NCBI GenBank assembly: GCA_943735955.1
Contig: OX030959.1
Coordinates: forward strand, 10,340,824-10,404,823
Direction of reading: 5' to 3'
Origin: Piscicola geometra
Lineage: Eukaryota; Annelida; Clitellata; Hirudinida; Piscicolidae
DNA length: 64,000 bases
In this document: positions 1 to 12,049 of the stretch, one piece after another
Layout of the letters: each line of letters starts with the position of its first letter
Numbering within the stretch: the first letter of the stretch is position 1
Made by a program: the position numbers and the translations under genes
Notes under the pieces: model-generated
Seen by the model: the letters and a program-made list of their open reading frames with translations, nothing else
Database searches by the model: none
What the model was told of the DNA's origin: nothing

Positions 1-300
1 CTGCAACAACTTGTTCAACTGTTCCAGAGGTGAAAACACCAAAACAACTAACTTGAAGGCCATTGCAGTAGTGCCCTGTTTAAAAAAGGCCTCGAGCCTT
101 TACAGCTGTTTCATTAGCAGTACCAATGAAAGCAAATGATTCCAAGCTAACAAGTACCACTTCATACTGTTCAAGCACAGAAGACACTGTAGATACTCTG
201 GTCAGCCATCTTGTAGGACAAAGAAGTTTTATATTATACTTTTTATTCAGTGGCTCATCAAGAAAGTCAATTATAACGTGTACGCCATTTTGAATGTTTA
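1..300 (-). pseudogene. hAT transposase fragment (ZMYM1/DUF4371-like)
   Basis: Read on the minus strand this encodes residues such as RWLTRVSTVSSVLEQYEVV, closely matching the stretch on the minus strand near 55,440-55,540. It is the middle of a hAT-superfamily transposase of the kind related to zinc-finger MYM-type proteins. It is cut by the window edge on one side and ends near position 300 on the other, with frame breaks, so it is a non-functional remnant. Confidence 0.7.
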
Positions 301-462
301 GTTTATTTTCTTAATTTTAGCGTATATACGTGTTCTTTATAAATTTTATTTCAATAGAAAGTTTTATAATTTTAGTTTACGCATTTTTTTAATAATTTTC
401 AACTTTCTCCGTTTTATATTCTAATAATCATATCGCTATCGTGATTAGCACATAGTTTTGAC

Positions 463-830
463 GAATGTAGGATAAAAAGCCTCTCGGAGAAAAAGCCTTC
501 GGATAAAATACCTTCTACAAAAAGCCTCCCGGAAAAAAAACCTCTTGGAGAAAAAGTCTCTTTGTTAATATTTTAGTATAAATAAAACGGACTTTTTATA
601 TGAAAAACGGATTTTTATAAATTCGTTTCACAATTTTAAATAAATAAAACGGACTTTTTATATAAAAAACGGATTTTTTTATAGATTCGTTCGACAATTT
701 TAAATAAATAAAACGGACTTTTTATATAAAAAACGGATTTTTTCATAGATTTGTTTCACAATTTTAAATAAATAAAACGGAATAAATTTTTTAAATTACA
801 TAATTAAAACGAACTTAAATTTATCAAATA
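463..830 (+). repeat. Left terminal inverted repeat of the MULE
   Basis: It contains short modules (GCCTCTCGGAGAAAAAGCC and relatives) followed by three copies of a roughly 70-bp unit with AAACGGACTTTTTATAT and AAAACGGATTTTT. The same modules appear in reverse complement at 5095-5426. Confidence 0.85.
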
Positions 831-1110
831 AAATACAAATTATTAAATACAATACAAATTATTAAATACAATATAAATTATTAAATACAATATAAATTAT
901 TAAATACAATATAAATTATTAAATACAATATAAATTATTAAATACAATATAAATTATCAAATACAATATAAATTAGTAAATACAATATAAATTATTAAAC
1001 ACAATATAAATTATTAAACACAATATAAATTATTAAATACAATATAAATTATTAAATACAATATAAATTATAAAATACAATATAGATTATTAAATACAAT
1101 AAAAATTATT
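815..1110 (+). repeat. Minisatellite, 19-bp unit, inside the MULE
   Basis: About fifteen tandem copies of a unit close to TAAATTATTAAATACAATA, with a few single-base variants. It adjoins the inner edge of the left inverted repeat and has no counterpart next to the right one. Confidence 0.9.
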
Positions 1111-1404
1111 ATTAATTTATATCAAAAATTCATAATAAAAGTTTTAAATATTAAATGTATTGTTTGTTCATTGAAATTGAAAAAGTGTTTACAATAAAGT
1201 GTGTTTATTTTTATAGTTATTCAAAGTCAATGTGTTTTCAATTAACGGATTGGAGCCATGTGATTGATTAGCACTTGTATGTGGTGTCTTCCTTATTCTT
1301 GCCAATACCAGTGTGAAGTGATCAGTTAGACCGAATCTTGGAGGGATGCCTGCTGATGCCAGCCAAGAAAACTAACAGATATTCCCATTGACTTATGACT
1401 AGAA

Positions 1405-1803
<399 letters not shown>

Positions 1804-2275
1804 TCAGAAGATCTGAGCCAAATGACTACAGATTAAGCAGGGTCTTTAGCAGATGATTTGTGTTCTTTTATATACATTTGTAAGTAATCTGTAAGTATAA
1901 ATTACCAAATTACCTAAGAAGTTAAATTTAAAAGTTAAAAATTACTTCATTTTCAAATGAAATTTCGTTACTTTAATTACAGTACTGTTTCTCTGCTACT
2001 ATGTATGTTAAATCTGAAAATATAATCCGTTTTCACACATCACCCTCCATATCGATAATCAGCTAACTATGATATCATCCATGTCAATCAAACTACTTAG
2101 GCTCCGCCCACTCACTAATATTGAGGAGGTTTTCGAGCTGACCCATATGTCGCATCCGAATTTTAAGATTTGATGTCCTTTATGATTGGATGGAACATAT
2201 ATATATATATATGGTTAGAAAAATTTAAATCTTTCAAACATGCTTAGTTATTTGTTTTAAAAACTTTGATTCAAG

Positions 2276-4090
2276 ATGGAAATTATTACTAGTAATAAAG
2301 GTGGTGAAAAATTGTGTTATTTGGGTTACACCTATACGGTGAAATCTATAAAGCCTCAAAGAGTACAGTGGCAATGTAGCAGGCGATGCGCGCTTTTATG
2401 TAAAGCTACGCTTTACACAAATTCTGAAGTGAGTTATTATTAAATTTTTATTTATATGATGTTAATTAAATTTTTATGTATTTATTTTATTTTTATCTGT
2501 TCTAATAGTTTTTAACTCATTATAAAATATTTCAAATAAAAGAAAACAGCTGTATTAAGCAGCACTGATCACAATCATGAACCCAGCGAAGAAATCATCA
2601 TAAGAACCAAATGCTTAAATAAAATGAAAGATATCGCATCTAGTGCCTCAACATCGCGGCCTACCCAAGTATACGCAGAAGGACTAAGGACACTTGACGA
2701 CAATGCCAAGGCTTTTTTGGGTAAAAAAGAATCAATTACTAGATGTCTAAGATATACAAAAAACAAGAAAATGCCTAAAAACCCACAATCAATGGAAGAA
2801 TGTGTAATTCCTGATTTTTTTAAAACTACTGGCGAACAAGAAATTCAAAACTTTTCAATAATTGACAATGGAAACCTAGCAACAAATCGAATAATTATAT
2901 TTTCTAACAATCATCAGCTTCGAGTTTTGGCTGAAAGTGAAAGGTTCGTAACTATTGATAGAGGGAGGTTGCACAAGGGGGAACGATTTTTACATGTAGC
3001 CTCATAGTTCAATTGTATAACCAATAACGTAAATAAAGATTTACCCAGCCAATATATATATTTTTAAACATTAAAAAAATTAAATATATAATAACGTTAC
3101 AATATATTTATAACAGATGGTTTATGGATGGAACATTTAAATCCGTTCCCAGACTTTTCCAGCTAGTTTATGTGATAAGGGCGCTTACAGAAAACGTTTT
3201 TATAACTTGTGCCTACATTCTGATGTCACAAAGAAGACAATCAGAATACGAAATAATCTTTAATGCATTGAAAGAAAAAATTTTGGAAAATAATTATCCT
3301 ATAAATGTAAGATATGTTATAGCTGACTTTGAAATAGCCCCAAGACGGGCCATAAGTGATGTCTTTGGCGAACATGTTTCAATCCACGGATGTTTTTACC
3401 ACTTAACACAAAGCACTTGGAGAAAAGTAAGAATTTTTATTTTCTGAAATAATTTAAAGTTCAATATAGCATTTTAAAAACAATTTTGCTACATGCTATT
3501 TTTAGATTCAGGAACTGAGTTTAACAAGGGCATACAAAAATGTTGAGGCAGTTAGACATTTTGCAGGCATGTTAGATGGTCTCGCATTTCTGAGACTAAG
3601 AGACATATCAGAAGGACTGGAATACCTTCAAAATAACATACCGGAAAATATTCCTAGATTAGATGATCTATTCCTTTCGTTTGACACTTACTATGGTAGA
3701 GGGCCATTTGTAAGTGATGCCGGAGCAAACCATACGATTATTTTAAGACGTCGTCCACCACTTTACCCACCTGCATTGTGGAATGTTCATCATCAAACAA
3801 TAAACGATACTGCCAGAACAAACAATGCATGTGAGGGATGGAATAACAGTTTTTATAATTTGATAGGCCATCAGAATCCCTCACTGTGGACGTTAATAAA
3901 AGCCTTTCAAAATGATGGAGCTATTAACAAGGCAAAATTGGAACAAATAGAAAGAGGGGATCCACCGGCAAGAAGAATAAAATTAAATACTGTTCAGTCG
4001 CAGTCAAGACTGAAAAGTATTTGTGAAAAAACCGTGATTGAAGCATTGAGGGCTGTGGGGCATTGTGTTATTATTGCAAGAACACAGTAA
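2276..4090 (+). CDS. MULE transposase with FLYWCH zinc finger (4 exons)
   Basis: Four exons, 2276-2432, 2550-2943, 3117-3426 and 3506-4090, join in phase to a 481-residue protein. Introns have GT/AG ends (donors GTTATT, GTTCGT, GTAAGA). Residues 1 to about 75 form a FLYWCH finger: GYTYTVKS, WQCSRRC and a closing DHNHEP supply the Cys and His ligands. The MULE domain starts at WFMDGTFKSVPRLFQLVYVI; the likely catalytic triad is D in MDGTF, D in VIADFE and E in NNACEGW, with the family's C-x2-H motif in GCFYHLTQ. The product would bind the inverted repeats and cut and paste the element. Start choice: first ATG before the FLYWCH fold. No frameshift or stop. The second donor was chosen because it restores the family sequence SERWFMDGTFK; reading through it instead gives a stop. 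Confidence 0.85.
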
Positions 4091-4183
4091 AAGGTATGTA
4101 CTTCATTAAATTTGTTGTCAGTTATTTTAATTTTCATATTATTAAAATTCCAATTAACTTTTGTATAAGTACTACTATTACTT

Positions 4184-4580
<397 letters not shown>

Positions 4581-5094
4581 TTATACTACAAACTTACATT
4601 ATCAACAGAAACCTATGATCAACCTATGACAAAACAACATCATCTTCATCATCGCTATAAATGATGATTTACATAGAAATGACAGTGTGCATCATTATCT
4701 TCATCATCTTCATCACGTGGTCATGCACTCGCCACCCTATCAGCGACCCATTTATGTTTTAATTGTTTTTAAAACGTTTGAAACGTTTGTTATTTGTTAC
4801 TATCTTTCTAAATCAATAAAAAATAGAAAGCATTATCTTGATATTTATATTGTTTAAAAAACCTTAGAAAAATATATTCTAATCAAGTATTCAAATAAAA
4901 AATGAGTTGAATTTACATACTAATTTTTAGTCACCAAGACAACGAATACGAATAGGTATGTAAGGTTGATGACATTCACAATCAATCAATAAAATTTATA
5001 TTGTGTTAAATAATTCGTATTGCATTTAATAATTTATTAAATTTGAAAATTTAAAGTTCGTTTTTAAGATGTAATTAAAAAAATATAGCCCGTT
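4581..5094. other. MULE 3' non-coding interior
   Basis: AT-rich sequence between the ACT tract and the right inverted repeat, with a short CATCATCTTCATCATC stretch near 4637 and 4690-4715. No gene is seen. Confidence 0.6.
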
Positions 5095-5426
5095 TTATTT
5101 ATTTAAAATTGTGATAAGAATCTATAAAAAATCCGTTTTTTATATAAAAAGTCCGTTGTATTTATTTAAAATTGTGAAACGAATCTATGAAAAAATCCGT
5201 TTTTTTATATAAAAAATCCGTTTTATTTATTTATTTAAAATTGTGAAACGAATCTAAAAAATCCGTTTTTTATATAAAAAGTCCGTTTTATTTATACTAA
5301 AATATTAACAAGGAGACTTTTTCTCCGAGAGACTTTTTCTCCAAGAGGTTTTTTCTCGGGGAGGCTTTTTGTAGAAGGTATTTTATCCGAAGGCTTTTTC
5401 TCCGAGAGGCTTTTTGTCCGTTCCCC
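5095..5426 (-). repeat. Right terminal inverted repeat of the MULE
   Basis: Reverse complement of the left repeat, with the AAATCCGTTTTTTATAT modules and the terminal CTCCGAGAGGCTTTTTGTCC. The outermost bases GTTCCCC differ from the left end, so the extreme termini have diverged on one side. Confidence 0.85.
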
Positions 5427-5617
5427 AGTTTTGACCTAACTCAATATAATAAAAGTCAACTTTTATAACGTTCTAAAGTTCTAATAACTATTTAATTATT
5501 ACCTAAATATACTTTTATGCTTAAATATTCCTCTAATCAGCTTTACAATTTGCAATTCTCTCCTTCATCAACTCACATCGTTAGATCCACTAGGAAAATT
5601 CTCTTTAAGAATCACAT

Positions 5618-8362
5618 TTGAATCCTGATCATCCTCGACCTATTTCAACAATAATCTCTAGTCGTCAACAAGCTGAACCCTTCAGCTGTAACCTTAACAG
5701 ATCCAATTCCAGCAACCTCATCAATGTTCCCTTAACTACATTTAAAAACCCACCTAGGACCAAAAATGTGTATCATCCTCCTTCCATCTACATCCTCAAC
5801 ATCACCAGCATCGTCAAACCTCATGCCATTGAACACCTTCGCTGTGATGTTTTTCATCTTCATCCAGACATCATCATCATCACCGAGACATGCCTCAAAC
5901 CTCACCACAGCGATGCACTGGTGGCAATCAATGGCTATGTGTGCTTTAGGCACGACCGCATCGCCAGGCGAGGGGAAGGGGTCATGATCTACATCAAACA
6001 AAACATCCCCACTCATATTTTAACCCCATCACCTCCGAATAATGACAATGCACTTGAGGTACTATGCCTCAAGTGCATATTCAACAACATCCCCCACCAC
6101 ATATGCGGCATTTATCATCCTCAAAAACCTACTTACCTAGAGTCCACCTTGATGGACTACATTGATGAGTTGTCCAACTCCATGTTGGACAATGACTCTA
6201 GGTTTATCTTTGGTGGTGACTTCAACCAACTGTCACACCAAATAATTCTACACACTGGCCTCCAAACTATCTTCTACGGCCCCACTCACCTAGGACACAA
6301 CCTTGACCGTGTGTATGGATCCAACATTAACAACAACCTATACATCTCACAAACATACATCTCCCACACCAACACCAAACACCTTGGTGTGTCCATTCAT
6401 CCCTTAATAAACAAAAATACATCTAATAAACCCATCACCCGTCAAACTCATACATTTCGTCGACGTCATCCATCCCAACATAAAACTTGCCTCGACTCCT
6501 TTTCAGCCACAGACTTAACAATCAACTTAGACAACTTACCTGACTCCATCGATTTCTTTTATAACACCCTTACTAATATTCTTGATAATAACTACCCTAC
6601 TAAGTCCATCACCACTAGGTCATCTGACCCACCATTCATCAGCCCTTTCATCAAATCTCTTCTTCGCATGAAAAATCACCACATGCGCAAGGGTCATCAT
6701 CAACTAGCCGCATCCATCACCATTCGTATCAAAAACATAATCATCAACACCAATCACTCCACATTGAGGAATTGTAGGCGTGGTAGCAAAGCCATGTGGA
6801 AAACAGTAAACCTACTCAGAGGCAAGGGAGCTCCATCTCTATCGTCAAATCGATCTTCTTCCTTGAATTCGGATTCCCTCAACAATTACTTTGCTTCCAC
6901 GTCTACAATCCCATCCTATGTCCATCCTCCATTTAAATCAACAGCACTGTATACTCAAGACCATGTTAACCCTATCACCATATTTAATCTTCTCACCATA
7001 AAATGCCCAACTGGTACCGGCTCCGATGGCCTGCCACAATGGTATCTCCAACTAATTGCACCCATAATCAGTACTCCACTTTCCATCATCTTCAATAATT
7101 GCATTAACACTTCTTATTTTCCTCTTCAGTGGAAATCCAGCATTATTCATCCCATCCCCAAAACTAAACATCCAATATCGCCTCAAGACTTTCGCCCCAT
7201 TTCAGTCACTCCAATATTATCACGCCTTCTCGAAAAAATCATAGTTTCTCAATATATATACCCTTGCTTCAATCACCCTTCAGTAATACCTATTCTTAAA
7301 GATCAATTCGCCTTTCGCCCATCAGGTTCTCCCACTTCTGCCATAATTGCTATCACGTCCACGATCACTTCACTTCTCAAAACTAATTGTCATGTTCACC
7401 TTATTGCTCTTGACTTTACTAAAGCCTTTGACACTCTTGATCACCATACTCTCGCCTCCAATCTTGCACTTCTTCCTCTTGATGACAACATATATAACCT
7501 TCTCATTTCATTCCTTTCCAACCGATCACATTCCACCATTTATTTAAATCAACTTTCTAGTATCCTTCCCATCAACTCTAGCGTGGTCCAAGGCTCAGTT
7601 CTTGGTCCATCTACCTTTATAATCAACGCCTCTTCACTTCAACCCTATCACCCTTCTAATTATATATTAAAATTCGCTGACGACACCTATCTCATTATTC
7701 CATCATCTAACACCCACACCATCCAATCAGAGCTTGAATCCTTTTCTAAGTGGGCCAAGCTCAGTAATCTCTCACTCAACCTCAAAAAATCATTTGAACT
7801 CATAGTCCATAATAGTTATAAACGCATCACACCACCAGCTTTACACCCTTCTATTCAACACACTAACAAACTCACTATCTTAGGTATCACATTCACTGAC
7901 ACCCTTAACATTTCACCACACATAGATTACATTATCAATAAATGCTTTCAAACTTTTCATGCCATCAAAACAATCCGTTCCCATGGACTCTTTGGTGCCA
8001 AACTCTTTGACATCACTGAGTCCCTCATCATCTCTCACCTTAAGTATGCAGCTCCTTCTTGGTCTGGTTTTGCTAATCAGCCACACATTAAGCAACTCCA
8101 GTCCCTAATTAATAAACTCATAAGACTTAACTACCTTCCCTCTCTCTACCCATCTATCACTTCTATGTTTACCACTTTAGACACCAAACTATTCTTTAAA
8201 ATATCTAATAACTCTGACCACGTTTTTCACAATTTCTTACCCCCCCTTAAAAAATCTACTCATAACTTAAGACCCCGTAAACACAATTTTGATACCCCTA
8301 TATATACTACGCTTGAAAGTAAAACATTCCTCCCTCGTCTTCTTAAATATCACATTCTATAA
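5618..8362 (+). CDS. Non-LTR retrotransposon endonuclease/reverse transcriptase, intact ORF
   Basis: A 914-codon ORF without stops. Residues 50-240 form an APE-type endonuclease: ILNITSI, PDIIIITETCLKP with the catalytic Glu, and FIFGGDFNQLS. A linker follows, then a reverse transcriptase from about residue 460: DFRPISVTPILSRLLEKII, LDFTKAFDTLDHHTL, VVQGSVLGPS and the catalytic LKFADDTYLI box. The C-terminal part (HLKYAAPSWSGF) is typical of CR1/L2/Jockey-like elements; the exact clade is not determined. The protein nicks target DNA and primes cDNA synthesis there. Downstream lies a short 3' UTR with a poly(A) tail. A 5'-truncated relative is at 23,690-24,095. The start may be upstream-truncated, since only about 190 bp separate the ORF from the MULE and no ORF1 is visible. 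Confidence 0.85.
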   Translation: MNPDHPRPISTIISSRQQAEPFSCNLNRSNSSNLINVPLTTFKNPPRTKNVYHPPSIYILNITSIVKPHAIEHLRCDVFHLHPDIIIITETCLKPHHSDALVAINGYVCFRHDRIARRGEGVMIYIKQNIPTHILTPSPPNNDNALEVLCLKCIFNNIPHHICGIYHPQKPTYLESTLMDYIDELSNSMLDNDSRFIFGGDFNQLSHQIILHTGLQTIFYGPTHLGHNLDRVYGSNINNNLYISQTYISHTNTKHLGVSIHPLINKNTSNKPITRQTHTFRRRHPSQHKTCLDSFSATDLTINLDNLPDSIDFFYNTLTNILDNNYPTKSITTRSSDPPFISPFIKSLLRMKNHHMRKGHHQLAASITIRIKNIIINTNHSTLRNCRRGSKAMWKTVNLLRGKGAPSLSSNRSSSLNSDSLNNYFASTSTIPSYVHPPFKSTALYTQDHVNPITIFNLLTIKCPTGTGSDGLPQWYLQLIAPIISTPLSIIFNNCINTSYFPLQWKSSIIHPIPKTKHPISPQDFRPISVTPILSRLLEKIIVSQYIYPCFNHPSVIPILKDQFAFRPSGSPTSAIIAITSTITSLLKTNCHVHLIALDFTKAFDTLDHHTLASNLALLPLDDNIYNLLISFLSNRSHSTIYLNQLSSILPINSSVVQGSVLGPSTFIINASSLQPYHPSNYILKFADDTYLIIPSSNTHTIQSELESFSKWAKLSNLSLNLKKSFELIVHNSYKRITPPALHPSIQHTNKLTILGITFTDTLNISPHIDYIINKCFQTFHAIKTIRSHGLFGAKLFDITESLIISHLKYAAPSWSGFANQPHIKQLQSLINKLIRLNYLPSLYPSITSMFTTLDTKLFFKISNNSDHVFHNFLPPLKKSTHNLRPRKHNFDTPIYTTLESKTFLPRLLKYHIL

Positions 8363-8528
8363 TTTACATTTATATTTATATTGGCATCTCTGATTCTTAT
8401 TACTTATTTATCTACTTAATTATTACCTATTCACCATATCCTTTGTCTTGTAGTATATTTTTTCTCTAACCATTATCATTAGCATCAGTATCCTATAATT
8501 ATCTACTATTATCTAGTATCTTATTCAA

Positions 8529-8604
8529 CATGTAACATGGCCTGCGTCTGTCAAACCGTGATTAATAAAGACTATTTAAAAAAAAATTAAAAAAAAAAAA
8601 AAAA
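8529..8604 (+). other. LINE 3' tail and poly(A)
   Basis: The 3' UTR ends with TAACATGGCCTGCGTCTGTC, an AATAAAG polyadenylation-like signal, and an A-rich tail. The GGCCTGCGTCT motif recurs at the 3' end of the SINE near 55,375 and, inverted, at 34,340-34,373. Confidence 0.75.
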
Positions 8605-8609
8605 CTGAA

Positions 8610-8940
8610 GAAGCACTAAACGGCTTCTTGACCTTCCCTGAACGATTGTACAAGGCACCTAACTCTCGAAAAAAGCGGAGTGAATTGCTCACAAAGGATT
8701 TGCAGCTGTTATGTGCTGTGTGATTTGCACAGTGTGCAGAACAGTGGAAAAACAATGCAAGCGGACGCTCACTGCTGATAATAGCCGAAAACCGTTATAT
8801 CGGCCGCTCATGTTAGCAGCGCCGTCATAAGTCTGATCAGAACATCTTTTACTACAGCAGCTCATGTTTATTAGGTCGTATCTGGTGGGTTGAATAAACA
8901 ACCACAACACCAAACTGGCATGATTCGGCATTAACAGTGC
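8610..8940 (-). pseudogene. hAT transposase fragment
   Basis: The minus strand matches the hAT copies at 55,600-55,850 and 58,405-58,640 (for instance TGCACAGTGTGCAGAACAGT on the plus strand and a TYDGAANMSGRYNGF peptide on the minus strand). Frame breaks and truncation show it is dead. It directly abuts the LINE poly(A) tail, so the LINE probably inserted into or beside it. Confidence 0.65.
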
Positions 8941-9089
8941 ACATTATGCTTCTAACGATAGAATGAGCTATAAGCATCAGCATTTCATTTTGGCAGTCAT
9001 GTGAAATGAAACTTGTAGTTTGATTTAACCACAATTTCAGTTAATGTTCAAAGCCTTTTGAAAGTCATTAACTTTGATTGATCTAAAAG

Positions 9090-9395
9090 TTTGATATTAA
9101 GGTAGACATCAGAACCCCCCTATGAATATCGCCCATGCAAAATAAGAAGCACAATATGAATGATTTCTTATACTAAAATGTTAATCTTGCTTCAGGCAGG
9201 TATCACTATAACTACGCCTACCCAAAATATATTAGTAAATGAAATTCTTTTTCATGCTATGGTTGTTGAGATAATAGTTGAGAAATAATTGTATTTGAAA
9301 AATTGAGGAGGTTCCTTGTTAAGATGGCCCCAAGACCCATTTAGCGTCGCTGCCCACACAAACTCACTATGTATTACTGTATTAGCATTTTTTAA
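9090..9395. repeat. Dispersed repeat family with GACCCC/GGGGTCC modules
   Basis: This block (TCAGAACCCCCCTATGAATA, then GGCAGGTATCACTATAACTA, then the TTGTTGAGATAATAGTTGAG region) recurs in the same order at 24,100-24,650 and 58,800-59,560, and in part at 30,000-30,390 and 39,935-40,251. No coding capacity is seen. Confidence 0.7.
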
Positions 9396-9399
9396 AATA

Positions 9400-9590
9400 C
9401 AATACAATACAACGACGAGTATTATTAACGTGGCGTTTCTATATATATATACATATATATATACATACATATAAATATATATACATATATATATATATAC
9501 ATACATATACATATATATACATACATATACATATATATACATAAATATTCATATAGATACATACATATACATATATATACATACATATAC

Positions 9591-9623
<33 letters not shown>

Positions 9624-9868
9624 TATATTTATTTTTATTTTAAATAGACAAAATACTTTTATATATATTTTTTTTCAAAGATTGAAACTGAAATGAAATA
9701 ATAACAATAAATTTAAGAAAAAAGTAAATATCTATATTATATTATTATGATTATTTTCATTTATTATTATTTATTTTACAATTATTATTGACCATTAGTA
9801 TAAATAAAAAAAGAATGAAATTGGGAAGCAAGAAATTGATTAATGAACAATGAGCAGTAAATTTGTAA
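9400..9868 (-). mobile_element. CR1-like LINE, 3' UTR only (5'-truncated copy)
   Basis: The minus strand matches the 3' UTR of the CR1-like element at 12,819-17,821: the AACTTACAAATTTACTGCTC stretch after the ORF, the TTTCAATCTTTG box, a (TA)n run, and the terminal TAATACTCGTCGTTGTATT. The reverse transcriptase is absent. With the plus-strand copy at 15,545-15,900 it makes an inverted repeat pair. Confidence 0.8.
9430..9625. repeat. TA/TATACA simple repeat
   Basis: A TATA(TACA) simple-sequence expansion within the LINE 3' UTR; shorter versions are present in the other copies near 15,800-15,880 and 20,830-20,895. Confidence 0.9.
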
Positions 9869-10029
9869 GTTATATGGGCTAAATGGGCTTTAAAAAGAAT
9901 AAAATTCAACGTTTTTATAAGGAAAAGCCTATGTGGGTCCTATATGGGCTAAATGGGCTTCGAATAAAAAAAAATGTTGAAGTGTTTTCATAGAAAGCCT
10001 ATGTGGGTCCTATATGGGTCCTATATGGG
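9869..10029 (+). repeat. Minisatellite with TATGTGGGTCC unit, left part
   Basis: Tandem units of about 70 bp built from AGCCTATGTGGGTCCTATAT, GGGCTAAATGGGCTT and an A-rich spacer. The array resumes at 11,920-12,045, so the retroelement at 10,030-11,918 interrupts it. Confidence 0.75.
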
Positions 10030-11918
10030 CTTCGTGGGCTGGAACGGACATATTGGCTCTGATTCCAGTGGTTACAGAGAGGTCCATGGCGGGCACGCAA
10101 TAGGTGAGCGAAACACTGAAGGTGAAAGAGTCTTGGAGTTCGCGGTGGCAAACGAGCTTCTAGTCGGAAACTCTTGGTTCAAGAAAAAGCCTCGCCACCT
10201 GGTGACCTACTGATCAGAACCAGTCCAAAGCCAGATTGACTTCATTCTGTTCCGACGAGCTTTCAGAAAGCATGTTTCAAATGTGAAAGTCTTTCAGAAT
10301 GAGGAATGTGCTGCCCAGCATAAACTGGTTGTTGCAGACTTCAAGCACCATAAGCCACCGACAACTAAGCGAAAGTTTGCGCCTAGCATCAAAGTGTGGA
10401 AACTCTGTAACGCAGCAACCCAGGCAGACTTCGGGGAAGTTTTTGCGGCCAACAAACAAGTCAAGACATGCTCCAATTCAGTGGATGAACTCTGGCTTTC
10501 ACTGAAAGACAAACTGCTAGATACAGCGAAGCAGGTGTGTGGCGTTACCTCAAAGCACCGGTGGAAGAAGCAGACGTGGTGGTGGAATGAGTCAGTCGGA
10601 AGTGCCGTGACTTAAAAACGCAGATGTTTCAAGGCATGGAAAGATGGTGGCAGCCGTTCAAATTAAAACGCTGCAAAACGTGCCTGCAAACAAGCTGTCC
10701 AGATCGCTAGGTGTGCTGCGGAGAAAAAAGTTCTCAGTTCCATCAATCCGAAAACAGGAGAAGTCTTTTGTCTCGCTCAACAGATGCGACGAGAAAATCA
10801 AGACATAATCGGAGAGCTGCCAGTAAGAAATGATGCTGGCGAAATGTCATTGAGTGAGAACTCAAAGGAAAGAGGCCTGGAAGGAGCACTATGAGCGTCT
10901 GCTGAACCTAGAGTTCCCATGGTGCACTGAAGATCTGCCGGTGGAAGACCCAGTTAAAGGACCAAATGTGCCGATCACCACAGATATGATCATGAAAGCC
11001 ATTGCAAAGATAAGTAATGGCAAGGCAGCTGGTCTGTCCAGCATTGTTGCAGAGATGACCAAGAAATCGGGAAAGTACCCATGTGCAGTCTGCCTTAAAG
11101 GAACGGGCAAAAACTCCATTCTATGCAGCGGTTGCTCATCCTGGGTGCACAAGAGATGCTCAGGCATTGAAAGCTCCCTCCGCTCAGATCAAAATTACAA
11201 GTGTGCCCGCTGTCAAGGCACAGCTCGACCGTTAGACGGAAGACCAATTGTGGAAGATCTTGTGATGAAGACAAACTTGAAGTCGTTCCTGAATTCTGCT
11301 ACTTAAGTGACATGCTGTCTGCAGGTGGAGGCTGTGAGGAGGCTGCCATAACCCAATGCAAGTGTGCGTGGGAAAAATTTCGTAAACTTCTTCCTCTACT
11401 GATAAACAGACACCTTCCACTTCCAAGCAGAAGTCGTGTGTACACCTCATGCGTGAGGAGTACAATGTTACACGCCTCTGAGACTTGGGCTGTCACCACA
11501 GAAACAATCAACCGCTTTCAACGCAACGACCGGGCCACGACCCGTTGAATGTGCAACATCAAATCAAAAGATCTCATCAGTTCAGATGAGCTCCAAAAAA
11601 TGATGGGAATCCAGGATATTGGTGCTGTACTGCAAGCGAGAAGAATGAGGTGGTTTGGGCATGTGGAACGTGATGGTGGATGGATCAACAAGGTTAGAAG
11701 AATGGAGGTTTCTGGAACGAAACGACCAGGCAGGCCAAAGAAGACGTGGGAAGAGGTAGTGCAGAAAGACCTCAAATACCTGGGAGCACGCAGCACTGAT
11801 GCCCATGATAGAAAGGAGTGGAGAGAGAGATTGAGACTTTTCAGACAGGCCCCACCCTCGGGGGAGGAAAAGTTGGCCTGTTTAACAAAAACCAGGAAAT
11901 GATGATGATGATGATGAT
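10030..11918 (+). pseudogene. Non-LTR retroelement with RT core deleted
   Basis: Starts inside an endonuclease domain (RVLEFAVANELLVGNSWFKK, then SQIDFILFRR), continues into the pre-RT region (KTGEVFCLAQQMRRENQDII; KAIAKISNGKAAGLSSIVAE), then jumps at about 11,065 to a PHD-like finger (CAVCLKGTGKNSILCSGCSS) and on to a C-terminal segment (CYLSDMLSAGGG; MRWFGHVERDGG; RPGRPKKTWEEVVQKDL). All catalytic RT boxes are missing. Several frameshifts and stops occur. It ends in a short (ATG)n tail at 11,899. The tail, endonuclease type and finger resemble RTE/L1-like elements of aquatic invertebrates; clade uncertain. Confidence 0.75.
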
Positions 11919-11919
11919 A

Positions 11920-12045
11920 TGTGGGTCCTTTATGGGTCCTTTATGGGCTAAATGGGCTTTGAATAATAAAAAAATTGTAGTATTTTTATGGAAAGGCTAT
12001 GTGGGTTCTTTATGGGTCCTATATGGGATAAATGGGCTTTGAATT
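11920..12045 (+). repeat. Minisatellite with TATGTGGGTCC unit, right part
   Basis: Continuation of the array at 9,869-10,029, with TATGTGGGTCCTTTATGGG and GGGCTAAATGGGCTTTGAAT units. Confidence 0.75.
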
Positions 12046-12049
12046 AGTG

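Noticed and set aside
9869..10029. CRISPR-like array
   Set aside because: Units are contiguous without unique spacers and the genome is animal; it is a minisatellite.
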